Source: Lophius americanus (lineage: Eukaryota; Chordata; Actinopteri; Lophiiformes; Lophiidae). Taken from it: a stretch of DNA of 64,000 bases. Shown piece after piece: positions 23,829 to 35,515 of this stretch (its first letter is position 1; each line of letters starts with the position of its first letter). The DNA is taken from assembly GCA_037951165.1 (NCBI GenBank), contig JBBDHG010000187.1, forward strand, positions 3,611,501 through 3,675,500. Reading direction: 5' to 3'. The position numbers and the translations under genes were made by a program. The notes under the pieces were generated by a model. It had not been told where the DNA came from, ran no database searches, and saw only the letters and a program-made list of their open reading frames with translations.

Positions 23829-24799
23829 TGTGGAAGTTGGATCATTTAGTATGAGGGCAGATAAGCTGAGTGGATGGGATGAGTGAGGCTTTTTGTGTAA
23901 GGTCTGACGCACAAAGAGTTCCTTTCCTGACAGGACAACTGCACTTAGTGAAGGGCGGGGTCACAGGTCAAACTCAGCTATCCTATTAATTTATCCTCCT
24001 CTCCGTCTGTGTCGTCTTTCTCTCCGTCTCTGATAACGTCTACCTACACGTCTGATGAAATTTCTTTAAATTTTGCACTCGACACTGATGGCCGCTTGAT
24101 TCCTGATGGATAGCCCGTTCTCCGCTTTACCACAGCTCCTTCATCCGCTCCCTTCACACTCTGAATGTTCTCTCGCCTCCTTGCCCTTTCTTAATGACTC
24201 ATTTCACCTTCTTTTCATCATTTTTTTTAAATTTCCAGGAAGTGTGTGTTTAATAGTAGAGGTGATTTCCCTCTCAGACCTACGAGTCATTTCCTCATAA
24301 ATAAAGAGTGGAGTGGAATTTTTCTCCCTTCCGTCATGCATCACCACGAGGGGCTGGGTGAACTTTGACATCTTGCACCCTGAGCCTCTGCTGGCTAATT
24401 AGACGATACGACACAGGAGTGTGCTGGTGATAGAATTGGATTTCATACATTGTTGAGGTTTTGAGAGGTTAATGGCCTCACACCAGCGTGAAGGAATCCC
24501 ACCCTTCATTGTTAGGTGACAGCGCATCTTCACCGGGCTAATGCTCCATTTTTGTTTGGGTGGGCTGTAACTGAATGAGTTCGGAAATCTGATTCAACCC
24601 TGTCCTTAGAAGGGGTGAGAAAACGGACACTACTCTTGAACACACTTACAGCATTTATGAGTTTTATGAGCAACCATCTTTCTTTTACTATGTTAAATGT
24701 AAGTTTAAAATTAAATACCAAACATAACAAAACAAACATGGCCGACCCTGTCGTCTCTGACACAAGGAAAATATCTCAGAAAAGACCCAAATCCCCCGT
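23829..24799. other. Non-coding, nothing recognised
   Basis: Single-copy-looking sequence. No supported exon. Confidence 0.5.
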
Positions 24800-25020
24800 T
24801 AATTTGATTCATATGCACCAAATTTGGATTTAATCGGACTGAGAAATTATGGCCCAAAAACTAATAGAGATAAAGCTTCCCCTAGTGTTAGAAATATACA
24901 ACTAACCGTTCCCATAATCAATCCAGTCCTTCCTCCCACTCAGGTCTGTGTGCGTATAACATTTGAAAAAGATCCATGAAATAGTTTTTGAGTTGTTGCC
25001 CACATGTAACCCACAAATTA
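24800..25020 (-). repeat. RepA copy 6
   Basis: On the minus strand the order is: ATGGATCTTTTTCAAATG-type text, ACCTGAGTGGGAGGAAGGAC, TTAGTTGTATATTTCTAACA, CTAGGGGAAGCTTTATCTCT and AATTTGGTGCATATGAATCA. Both outer termini are missing. Confidence 0.75.
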
Positions 25021-26304
25021 AATTGTCAACAAGATACCGATTAGATTAATTGTGCATAATGGATCTTCCGTTCGGTGTTGTATGGGTGGGAGTGTCTGGC
25101 AGAACCACCAGTAAGACAACCTTCCAATCATATCCAACATTCCCTGTTTCAAAATGAAAATGTAATGGTGAACATAAATTTTGCAATATGCCGTCACTCC
25201 TAAAAATTTGCTCATCATAATTTTTCAACTGCCCTTATCAGTATATAAAATAAATGTCTTATTTAGCAATACTGTGGAGGTAATGGTAGGAGTAGGATTT
25301 ATCGTAGACATCTGGCTCTGATTATGACGCCTCACCCTGATTTCCCACAGGCCGCAGTCAGAAACCTTCTTCTTCGTCTTCGTCTTCTCTTTGCAAAGGA
25401 AGGTAACGTTAACTAAAATGTTATACTTTACATCATTCTTGCTGAAACTCGGTGCTTTAATCTGTGGATCTCTGTGGGTGTAAATATTTATTTCTCACAC
25501 AAATTAGATTAAATACTTACATTAAACATTTTTTAACTTCATATTTCCTAATTATATTTAACATACACTTTATTTGTTTGATTTTTACAGTTATAGTAAA
25601 CATGAAATGATTAATAAATATTGCTGTAAATGTGACTTTAAAACTTTCATTGAAAAGCCAGTTGGGGCTAAATGAGGCAGAATGTTTGTATATTTAGTCT
25701 ACTTCCCTTTATTTTCAGCTTTTCCGATTATCTAAGATGACCAGCATGAAATATAAACGGATTCATTCGTTATTCCAAGAGTTGTAGGAGAAGATTTATA
25801 ACACCCACTTGTCTCTACAGAAAATAAAACCAGCAGCTGCACGGTTAGCTGAATTTATTGTAATGCAGAGACTTTCTAGAGTTCTTAATTTACGCACATC
25901 TCGTTACTTTAATCCAAACAGAAACCGTTAGACATGCCAGCTGTTCCTCGAGCTTTGATTCTTTAAGCTAAAGCTAACCAGCTGCTGGCAAAAACCCTTC
26001 AACCGCACGAGCAGCAAAACGGCCAGTGTTTAAAGTACGTGCACGGTTTCCCGAGTTGGTAGCTTTTTTTTTTTCTTCTTCTTGCAATTATCAGAATAAA
26101 TGACTTGGTTTGTTTTGTTAATAATTGTAAGAACACACGGAGCAGAGGGGCAGATTCTATCTTTTGGATTAATCAGCAAAACTGTTACCTGGTTGATCAG
26201 CTGTGAGGGCGGAGCTTTGGGTGGTACAGGGGGTTCACATTTGTTCTAGTATGAGATTCAAATAAAGTTTTTGAAAGCAAGGTTTTGGCAAATAGCTTTT
26301 CAAA
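25021..26304. other. Non-coding, AT-rich
   Basis: No recognised exon or family. A short CTTCTTCGTCTTC patch near 25365. Confidence 0.5.
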
Positions 26305-26420
26305 AATGTATTACCTCCACCAAGAAATTCATGTTTTTAACCTGGTTTCTCTCGGTTTATTAACGAGATTACAGAAAAACTAATGGATAGATTTGAACGA
26401 TATGTTATCCAGCTGTAGCT
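26305..26420 (+). repeat. Fragment of the 'cctccaccaaggaggt' fish repeat (RepF)
   Basis: TTACCTCCACCAAGAAATTC, then a GATTACAGAAAAACTAATGG segment and GATTTGAACGATATG. This matches the order of a widespread fish repeat (cctccgccaaggaggt, caggattactcaaaaacta, tggattt-gaacgatat) and lies in the same orientation as its usual consensus. Confidence 0.5.
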
Positions 26421-29400
26421 TTTGTTATGTCCTGGAGATGCTTAAACTTTGTAGACATCACGTCATCAGGAAACTTACTTAACCATGGCGAGATAGGGTA
26501 CTTGGGAAATCTTGATCACAATAATGTCTTTGTGCCTTTGTGCGATTCTACTGTAGTCGGTGATGTTACAGTGGCTACATCTACTTTCTCTCACCCACTA
26601 TCTCTCCCACAGTATAAACCCATCAGAGTGTTAACTTGAACGGCCGCCCACTGATCCCTCAGGGTTGGGTCAAATGGAGAAAAATCATTTCCCTCCGTTG
26701 TACTGTGTATGACTGCATGTGATCAATAAAGGATAAGATTTTATCAGTATTAATGTAATTCTGACTTCACCAACAGTGATTATAATCTTATGGCTGATCA
26801 GGCTATTGTGTTCAGAATTCTCTTGCCACCCTCTTTGACGTGTTTGATGTTTTAAGAGTGAATCGGTGACCTGGTTCAGAGGACATACTGTATTTCCTCT
26901 GAACCAGTGGTCATTTCCCCTGGGCGGGGGGTCTGTGGGAAACTCTGCCAACTAAAATACACACTCATACACTACTCACAAACCACACACACCCACAGCT
27001 GTATCACACACACCCACAGATCCAACGATGATCTCCACATGGGTTCACGATGGAGACGCAGTCAGACTTGGACTGATTGATCATATCAGCGTTCCGCCAT
27101 TGAGCGTGAGTCACCTTTGTGCCCGGTTGAAGGTTGTGTGTCCCCTGATGCCACATGTCACCCACCACTGATGCCAGCTTATCTCCAACCAATCTTCTAC
27201 TCCTTCTCCAGGTCTTCACCTCCCTTTTCCACCCCCCACCCGCTCTCTTTATTTACCCAGGAATGTGGGATATGTGGACCAGCAGACAGGGGGTGTGATG
27301 TTCCTGCAGAGATCTGGACAGAAGGCCAGACGAGGAAGAAGAGGTGAACAATAACCTGGCTGCCCACTCCCCTCTCCCTTCCTTCATCACCTCTCCCTCC
27401 CCTTTCAAATAAGCCATCACACATCTGACCTCATTCATGGCCTCTCACCTCCATGTCATCAGATTCTGGCATTGGCACACATTGTGTGTGGTGTAGTACA
27501 TCTGGCGGGGAGCACCGAACCGGATCACCGACTGATTGGTAACTGATGCATCTGGATTATTTCAGCAGGATAAAAACCCTCCAGATCTGATATGAACCTC
27601 AGGGAATCTTGATCTGGTTGATGTGTTTTGATTTAGAGTGAGATAAAGACAAGCGTTGAGGAAAGAGTGAGAGATAGGGAAGAGGAGAATGTTAAGGAGG
27701 AAGAGTCTGAGTATTACGTAACGCCCTTTTGTTCGAGGTTCTGATGGCAAGAGTGCAACAGAGGGTGAGTAATCGAGCCTTTTAGGATTTGAACACATGA
27801 GCTGAATGCAATGGGAGAGCTTTACTATGCCGCGAGTGAAAGTGGATTTACCATGCAGGCCTTGCAGTCCCAGGCTGGGAGGGAGAAAACATAAAGGAGG
27901 GGATGATGGATGACGGGAGAGGAAAAGCTGCAGAGTTTGGCAGCGACGTGGATAAAGAAGTTAGGGGGCAAAGAGGTGCAGAGGAATAAATGAGATGAAC
28001 TGCGGGGCAGAATGTGCGGCTGAGTAGCACAGCATGTGTTTCTACTAAATTATCACTCACCTCCAAAACACACCTCACATATTTTACCCATACTTGGACA
28101 GAGTATGATGGTGTTTGATATGTTAGTGAGCGTGAAGTCCCGGCGGGGGGTCACACACTGGCTTTAAATTTTCCTACGAGCTTGTGTGCGGAGGCAGGAT
28201 CTCCTCGTTCTCTCTCACCTCTCTCTTCACCTCGATGTTGTAATCCCATGTTTGTTTATTCATTTTCCTTCAATTTGCTGACGCTCAGGATTACTGTGCT
28301 CACACTGAACTGTCGGCCTGTTGTCGCTATTAACGATTCTCAATAAAGTTTCATTGAGGCCGGAAGATGTTTGTTTACTAGCAACATGCTAACAAGACAG
28401 AAACGAGTTTTCCTGATCATCATAAACTCGTAGTGGACTAGGACCGTGTGGACAGTGTGATTCGTCTTTGTAGCAGAGAAGTTTGGCGGTAGGCGTGTTA
28501 CGTTTGACTGTGTATTAACTTGTTAGCTAGCCCTGTTCTGGCAGCTAAGAACCTTTTTGCTTCCTTGCTCTGCAGTAATGACCAGTCACAAACAGCTTTT
28601 TCTGCTTCATGACTACTCGTTTTTTATCATCCACATCACACGCGATGGTCTCCATGGTAACTCAGACGCACCGAACAATGTCGCATCGGTGCAGTGAGGA
28701 AAGAAGGGGCTAACGTCAGCTGATCATGTCGGGGCTCTGTTCCAACTGTGTGACAGCCATACTCAGCTAACCAAAGTCTTTCTGTCAGAAAACCATCTGA
28801 TCGTACGACGGTCGTTTGGGAGCTGCTGATTGGACCTTGCGATGCCCTGGTACCCATCTAGCCAACTAGTGTAGCTCATGATCGGGGTAAAAACAGCCTC
28901 AAATTATACAGATTACCCCCGGTTTAAATCATACACAAGCTAAAGGAGGTCAGAGGATTCTTACGCAATCTCTTTAACCCTTATCTCTGGCTTTTGACCC
29001 CCAGGAGTTGAAAGGTCACCCAGATAAAGTAAACAGACAGCAGGGTACAGCAGTGAAACGAATGGATGAGCTAATAAAATAAGCCTTGACAGGTGGCGGA
29101 CCACAACTCAACCAAAATCTCCCAGACACCCCTCCTCCACCTTATCTCCAACCCTAAACCACAGGGATGATTTAGACACGATAACTCATGCTCATAAATC
29201 ACGTTCCTGAGGTTTAAACCCAAAGTATCACCATCTCCACCGGTCCAGAACACAGCAACCACAAGACGAGGCACCATTTGAATGAGACACATGGTTCACC
29301 AGAGCAGCCGAGAGCCATCCAAAACCATCCAGGGCCTCCAGACCAAGAAAGCGTGGAGGATGGAGGGAACTAAAAAAAAACTGTGATTAACAGGCTGGCT

Positions 29401-29711
29401 TTAAAAAAGTGTAGCCATAAAAGTATTTGCTGGTCTTAGACACCTCAGATGATTCCAGCACACCATATAGTGTGGCAGCTCCAGCAAAGAGCGAGCTGTG
29501 AATGATTCCACAGAGGTTTCCTTGCAGAGTGATTTTACTCCACCTTGACAAGGTCAGGAAAAGGGCAGAGCTCTTTCACCACAATACTTTGGACAGGAAA
29601 TCCACAGGAGGATTATGGGATGCAGTGTTACTGTAACTCTGCTCTGGTTCTGTATTATTGAGGGGATGAAGATATTTAATATCGTGCAGTGATGAAATCC
29701 TGCAGGTAAAA
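26421..29711. other. Non-coding, nothing recognised (3.3 kb)
   Basis: I find no defensible exon or family landmark. The part 28880-29340 is free of simple repeats and may be worth a conservation check. Confidence 0.5.
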
Positions 29712-30050
29712 TACTTTATTACATTGTATACCCATAACAACTTTGGTGTGAGGAAGAACTTGATCGATTTTGGGAAAGGTTAGTTGTATGTTTCCAACAC
29801 TAGGGGGAGCTTTATCTCAACCTTTTTTCAGGCCCTAGTTTATGTAGTTGAGGACAAATGTGAGTCAACATGCGGGGAGCTTGTATATGTCATATTTCAC
29901 TCTAATAGTTTATTTTAAACACCAGACGGAGGTTTTTAAAAAAATCAAAAACAGTTTTTCAGTTACAAAAAAGTTCAATCAGGGGGATTGCTTATCAATG
30001 CAGGGGATTGGGGCTTTTTTGGGGAAATACCATTTCTGTCGGGAACAGTA
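29712..30050 (+). repeat. RepA copy 7
   Basis: GTGTGAGGAAGAACTTGATC, CAACACTAGGGGGAGCTTTA and the right end AATGCAGGGGATTGGGGCTT then CTGTCGGGAACAGT are in order. The left terminus is missing. Confidence 0.8.
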
Positions 30051-30484
30051 GCTGAGGCCTGGTTAGCAGTTAGAGAATATTACCAACGATATGTGTTTAC
30101 AATAAAAGCATTTGTGCCCACACCCCATTAATGATATTACATTATTTTATAGATTAATGTGTCATCAACCTTTCTGTTGATTACTTTGAGTTTTGAAAGA
30201 AGAAAAACACATTTCTGACTAAAATTTGATCCAAAAAGTTTTTATTTTGTTACGCTGCATGAAATTTTATTTGAATTAAATAACTGCATTTTAAAATCCT
30301 CTCAAAAAGGTGTTCAGTCATTCTCATGGCACAGTCAGGTGTTTTTTCTGTGGGATTTTCCACCCACTGGACTACCATAGAGAAGGGAATGGTGGGAGAG
30401 AGGTTTTATTTGCAACAAAGGTACCATGAACACTGAAGTTATTTTGATTGTACATTAACCATCGGGGACACCAAACTACAAAAG

Positions 30485-31170
30485 ATTTGTGTTGTTTCCG
30501 GTCAAAGAACTGGACCCGAATGAAAACACAATCAAATCTGACTAAAGAAAGATTTAATAAAACAAACTATCTATAAAAAAATATATATATATATATATAT
30601 AAATATTAATATATATATAAAATTATATCAATCCAAAAACAAAGGCAAAATAGACGAAAATAGAAAGTACCAAATATGGAATCACAATGTAAACGTTAGA
30701 AAGGACAGGATGCAGGAAACTGAAGGGAGCGAGTTTCCCCAGAAAGGTTACACAAACCGACAAGGACACCGAGTGAGACAGTGAGAATGCTCTGAGTAAT
30801 GAGGCCATGGGGAAACAGGTGAAGGCTGGGGACAGGTGAGAACATTCAACCCTCAGAGAGGAGACACTAGGAGGCAGAACTCACCCACACCCACAGCCAT
30901 CCATATAAGTACAGTCCATTTACCCCACAGACGGGGGAGAAGGAAGTGGAACAGAGAGAAAAACTAAAGGAAGGAGACAGGTGGAAAACAAGGAACAAGG
31001 AAAGAAGAAAATACAAGGAAATACAAACAGAACTAACCCTTTAAGATAAAACAGAATCTGTAATTGTCAATAATGACCTGACTACAAAATAAACAACTAA
31101 TCAAGAACAGAACCAGGAAAAACTGAAGTTATTTCCAGACTAACGTGACCTGAATATTTTGTTTTCCCTG
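30485..31170. repeat. T-poor repeat block (RepD, copy 1) with (AT)n
   Basis: The plus strand is rich in A, G and C with little T, in short words such as GGACAGG, AACAAGG and ACAGGTGG. It begins GGACCCGAATGAAAACACAA, resembling fish retroelement-derived blocks that begin with a 'gacccaaatgcag' type word. An (AT)n stretch occurs at about 30580-30620. A similar block lies at 47965-48645. Class undecided; a Gypsy-type LTR or UTR is possible. Confidence 0.45.
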
Positions 31171-31185
31171 ATCAGTTCAAGATCT

Positions 31186-31500
31186 TGGTTGAGTTGGTGT
31201 CTATTGTTTGGACCCAGAAACAGACCCAGAGATCAGACTGTGGTTGAGAAAGAGATTTTATTGTCAAAGGCTGTGGAGTGAGACTAGTAAAAGCAGATGA
31301 TGGTTGAGGAATTCTTGAAATGGCAAGCAGAGTCAAGCAGAGATTGAGTTTTCCAGGGAATGGATGAAAGGATTTGGGTGACAAGATTTGCCAATGATTA
31401 CTAGCACAGCGTTCCTGAGAACATGGATTGGAGATTGGAGGAGGTTCTTCTGCTTCACGCTGATGAATGGATTGGAGGCAGGTGTGAAACCATGATAGTT
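31186..31500. repeat. Putative dispersed repeat, class unknown
   Basis: It starts with a TTTGGACCCAGAAACAGACC segment, followed by a TTTATTGTCAAAGGCTG segment, and ends GGCAGGTGTGAAACCATGAT. This layout recurs in fish retroelement-derived repeats, but I cannot name the family. Overlapping 119- and 70-codon minus frames show no domain. Confidence 0.35.
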
Positions 31501-31639
31501 GTCCGGTGCGTGTATCTGTCGGTGTGGCCACACCCCCTCACACAACTTAGTTGTTGTAGGCGCTTTATATCATATCTTTATCTTATCTTACGACAAAAAA
31601 ATCTGTTTGATGAACTCCGACAGCGCTACGATTCTGTTT

Positions 31640-31768
31640 TTAACATTTACGGGCGGGATCTCACAGGCACAGGTTCTGCTGTTTGCAGATGATGTGGTTC
31701 TGGTACTGTTGTCTTCATCAGTCCCACAGTTACGGTCTTCAGGTGTAGCGCCTGTGTGCTCTTACTGA
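31640..31768 (+). pseudogene. LINE reverse-transcriptase fragment (FADD motif)
   Basis: The plus frame reads QVLLFADDVVLVLLSSS. FADD (31682-31693) is the catalytic metal-binding motif C of non-LTR reverse transcriptases, with the usual hydrophobic residues on both sides. The frame ends at a stop at 31766-31768 and nothing upstream resembles the fingers domain, so it is a dead fragment. The matching LINE 3' tail is at 32440-32646; a RepB copy lies between. Confidence 0.75.
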
Positions 31769-31787
31769 TTGTGTTTCACAAAAGATT

Positions 31788-32420
31788 CCCGGTCAGTCCC
31801 AGTTAAGCTCCACCTTTATTTTCATATAATAGGCAAATGAAGACGGTACTCTCTCCAAAACTCTCACAGCACAGCCAACAACACACACTTTACGCTGAAA
31901 AAAAAGGTAGCGATAATTAGCAGTGTTGCTTGTTAGCAGCACAGGGATTAGCTTCCAGCTAATATTATCTTAGCAGCTTATGGTAACCTGCTAAATAAAT
32001 CAGCTAAGGTACACTTAAGCAACTCCACGGTATTAAAAAAACATGTAAAACACATTTCAGAGGCACATCTCTTCATTTGAGGCCAATAAAAGACAATTTC
32101 CAGCATTCACACCCAAATAATATTGGAAAAGGCAGAGGTTAGCCCAACGATCCCACCCCATCGTGGATCACAGCGGAATGTTAGCTGAGAGAGGAGCTCA
32201 CCCATGAAGTCTGCCCAAGTAGTGCGGCATTCAATTTCACATATAAAAATACATCCTTTCAGTATTTAACAATTTATAAGGATAAAATTCAAAATAAAAT
32301 AACAAAACAGAAAAACCAAGTGACCAATAAGTTAAGTTCAGAGCACATTTAGAAACAGTCAGACAGCTAATAATGGAATCATTATTAGTTGCCTGGAACG
32401 GAATCATTAATCTTGTTTCA
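31788..32420 (+). repeat. RepB dispersed repeat, copy 2 (between two LINE pieces)
   Basis: Shares ordered motifs with 5345-6075: AGCTCCACCTTTATTTTCAT, ACTCTCACAGCACAGCCAAC, TTAGCTTCCAGCTAATATTA, AACTCCACGGTATTAAAAAA, GGAAAAGGCAGAGGTTAGCC and TTTCAGTATTTAACAATTTA. It sits between an RT fragment and a LINE 3' tail, which suggests insertion into the LINE or a side-by-side deletion. Confidence 0.7.
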
Positions 32421-32439
32421 CAGGCTTCTGATTAAAATG

Positions 32440-32646
32440 CCCCCAGATGGCCCCCTTTGGAGGTAGTCCAGGCATGTTTAACAGGGAAGAGACCCCAGAG
32501 TAGACCCAGAATGCACTGGGAGGCACTAGATGTCTCATCTGGCCTGAGAACACCTCAGGATCCCCCAGGATGAGCCGGGGGAGTAGGATGTCTGGAATAC
32601 CTTGCTTGGCCAGCTGCCATCATGACCTGAACCCTGATAAGGGGAG
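32440..32646 (+). mobile_element. Fish non-LTR retrotransposon 3' end
   Basis: The order CCAGGCATGTTTAACAGGGA, ATGCACTGGGAGGCACTAGA, GAGAACACCTCAGGATCCCC, CAGCTGCCATCATGACCTGA and CCCTGATAAGGGGAGATGGA matches the familiar fish LINE tail that ends in a GGAT microsatellite. It encodes the end of ORF2 with several disrupted codons. Confidence 0.75.
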
Positions 32647-32704
32647 ATGGATGGATGGATGGATGGATGGATGGATGGATGGATGGATGGATGGATGGAT
32701 GGAT
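32647..32704. repeat. (GGAT)n microsatellite, LINE tail
   Basis: About 14-15 GGAT units directly abut the LINE 3' end, as is usual for this LINE class. Confidence 0.95.
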
Positions 32705-32779
32705 AAAGCAGTAATTGTTTTACCCACCAAGACGTTTGTTCTTTAATTTGAAATGTAGGACTCAGAGAAAGTCAAGGGT

Positions 32780-33261
32780 GTGAGTGTGTTTGTGTGTGCG
32801 TCTGTCAGTATGTGTGTGTGTCTGTCTGTGTTTGTATGTGTGGCAGACAAAGAATGAGATTGGTTTTGTGTGTGTGAGTCTGTCTAAGTGTGTGTGTGTG
32901 TTTGTGATTGTGAGTGTGTGTGGTAGACAGAGAATGAGATCGGTTTGGTGTGTGTGTGTGTGTCTGTCTGTCTGTCTGTGTTTGTATGTGTGGCAGACAG
33001 AGAATGAGATCGGTTTGGTGTGTGTGTGTGTGTCTGTCTGTCTGTCTGTGTTTGTATGTGTGGCAGACAGAGAATGAGATCGGTTTGGTGAGTGTCTGTG
33101 TGTGTGTCTGTGTGTGTTTGTTTGACAGACAGAGAATGAGATTGGTTTGGTGAGTGTGTGAGTCTGTGTAAGTGTGTGTGTGTGTGTGTGTGTGTGTGCT
33201 TGTGTTTGTGAGTGTGGCACACAGAGAATGAGATTGATTTGGTGAGTGTGTGAGTCTGTCT

Positions 33262-33294
<33 letters not shown>

Positions 33295-33345
33295 TGTGTT
33301 TGTGAGTGTGGCACACAGAGAATGAGATTGATTTGGTGAGTGTGT
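32780..33345. repeat. Seven-unit minisatellite with embedded (TG)n
   Basis: GAGAATGAGATCGGTTTGG-type cores recur seven times (about 32850, 32930, 33000, 33070, 33132, 33223, 33318). They are separated by variable TG/TCTG/TTTG spacers, giving units of 62-95 bp. The preceding CAGACA or CACACAGA words are conserved too. The long His/Thr-rich minus-strand frames here come from the repeat and are not genes. Confidence 0.92.
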
Positions 33346-34943
33346 TCCTGCAGTATAGTTTTGTTTTAGTAGAAAAGAAACATCATGCAAGAGGAATTCT
33401 GCTCTTGAAAGAAAATCCCACGGCTGCGGTACTCCTCTCGGTGTCTGCTTAATTTCTCAGAGTCCTCAGAAACGTCTCTCACACAGAAAAGCGGCACATC
33501 TGTCGGTGCGATGACGTCTGATGGGAAGCGAAATGCTGAGTACAACTAACATGTCGAACGTGTTGGCATGTGATGAAAAACCTGCTCGCTGTGTTCTTCT
33601 GAATGACCTTTATCAGATTGGAACATTCTCAGATGGACTTATGCTGTTGTGTTCAGGGGTTTATAATAATTATAACCTTTCCCCTAGGCTCTTCCAGAAA
33701 ACTCTGAAAAAACATGGCAGCCCTCCTGAGCACATTTACCTCCTAACACCAGCAGGGTGATCTGACGATGACGAGGACAGCGCTCCTGTTGTATGGAGGC
33801 GTCCATCTGCCCGTCTGCTCTTCATTAAGTTGCCCTGGACTTTTCATTATGCAGAGTTCCACAGAAATCGAGTGTGGCTTTAAATAAATTGGGAATAACT
33901 GAATTCTGTATGACCGTGTTTGCGTTGGACAGGGACCAGAATCATCTCTCTACCCCCTGACCTCTTTCAGCTCATCGTCGATGTCCCCTCAGCCTCCCTG
34001 TAACTGTGATTGAGTGCTGGGAAAGCCTGTTTGTGCCAGATCCACATTCTGAGAGGCAAATAAGGAAGTGTTGGAACATCAAAGTGAAAACTTAAAGTAT
34101 CAAAAAAAAAACCTAAGTATAGCCAAAGATGCACAGAGGGGTGAACAGAAACATGATTTTCTCAGACTCTGAGTCCCGAAAGAAAACAACAAACTCTGCA
34201 TGCGGGGAAACAAACACAAAAAAGGCACCAAGAAGAAAAATGAATGTGCTTCATCCGGAGATATTGATTTATATACATAGTGTAATGCAGAGGACGAGAG
34301 GCAAATGCTTCCTTATACGGAGCGGCTGTCACCTCCGGCGTGTCGACCTCCTAGGTTCTGGAAGCAGGGATTTGTTGTTCTTCCCTTGCCTGAGTGATGT
34401 GGAAAGATAAGAAACGCTTGTGTGTGTTTTCTTGACTGTACATATCACCAGGAAGCTTTAAATGTCCTCTTAATGAACTAATTGCCAGAACATCCTGACG
34501 CTGCATTTATAAACTTGCATAACAGTCTCACACTGTTTGGTGGAATGTGCACTGACAGCCCATCCAACATAACAAGGTGGTAAACAGAGGGATAACCGGC
34601 GCCAATTAAAAGCAAACCTCAGTCTCTGTCCGCGCATTCTCCAGCTGCTCTGCGGCGTCCCGCAATGCAGACAGGAAACACTTAGCGTACAAATACTAAG
34701 AGGAGAGTGCTTTCATGTGTCAGTCACTGATGGGCACACAAAATGAAGACTTTATTCTTAAAACACTATCCGCTTTGTGAAAAATATGTCTTCCATGCTG
34801 AGGAATGCTCAAGCAAAAAGGTTTGATTATCAGAGTTATTGTTTTTAGACATGTTTTAGAGCAATTGTGCGGATCCGTCTGCTCTCAATATGTCTGCTTC
34901 AGGCACAATGACCACCCACCCAGTGTGCTTGGACCGATGTCTG
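33346..34943. other. Non-coding; part may be conserved
   Basis: No exon is supported. The interval 34430-34720 is repeat-free and contains TTTATAAACTTGCATAAC and CCAATTAAAAGC, the look of a regulatory non-coding element. This is impressionistic. Confidence 0.45.

Positions 34944-34976
<33 letters not shown>
34944..34976. repeat. (ATC)11 microsatellite
   Basis: Perfect trinucleotide array of 33 nt. A frame through it encodes poly-His and is not a gene. Confidence 0.95.
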
Positions 34977-34977
<1 letters not shown>

Positions 34978-35215
34978 GGAAAGGAGCTATGAAGCTCAGC
35001 CCACTCATCACTTAATCTCAGAAAATGATCAAATGATGTGTGGCTCCATAATTCTATCATTCTGTTTAACAGGTGAGCTGCCAGATGTGGGCGGATAATT
35101 CAGGCTGTTAACCGAGAATTAGATCATATTTAATTGCCATAAGGTTGCTTTGAAGAAGATGTTACAGCAGTTTAAGCAGGATAACTACAATCATCTGCAC
35201 AGAGTTTTAATTATT

Positions 35216-35512
35216 ATATCCCTGAAAAGTCCGGATATTATGAAATCGTCATCACCGCCGTCCATCGGCCTTGTTAAGCAATAATAAAAGTTATTGGGCC
35301 ATCATTTTTCATCCATTGGTCTGGATGTCTATGAATTGAGATAAAGATAAAGATCTGTCTTAAATATATTACTCTAATAGTTCATATTTTACTCACTAGG
35401 GAGAGCTTTTTCTAACAGAACACATTTAATTTGAGGTATTAAATCAGGGTATTTGCTTGTATAACACAGGTAGTGGGGGCTTTCGGAGATATACCGCTGC
35501 TATGTTATTTGT
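35216..35512 (+). repeat. RepA copy 8 (head of an inverted pair)
   Basis: Left terminus CCGGATATTATGAAATCGTC with ATCACCGCCGTCC, module text TACTCTAATAGTTCATATTT then ACTCACTAGGGAGAGC, and right terminus TATTTGCTTGTATAACACAG then ATATACCGCTGCTATG. Near-complete with one module. Confidence 0.8.
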
Positions 35513-35515
35513 GAA

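Noticed and set aside
23209..23886. 225- and 204-codon plus frames and 126-codon minus frame
   Set aside because: They run through the pyrimidine tract and encode only Ser/Leu/Phe or Arg/Glu/Lys repeats; composition artefact.
32780..33345. Regularly spaced repeats resembling a CRISPR array
   Set aside because: Spacers are low-complexity TG runs, unit length varies from 62 to 95 bp, there are no cas genes, and the genome is vertebrate.
32762..33390. 152-169-codon His/Thr-rich minus frames
   Set aside because: All three frames are open because of the TG-rich minisatellite; no unique protein sequence.
34805..35098. Frame with poly-His
   Set aside because: The His run is the (ATC)11 microsatellite; the rest has no domain.
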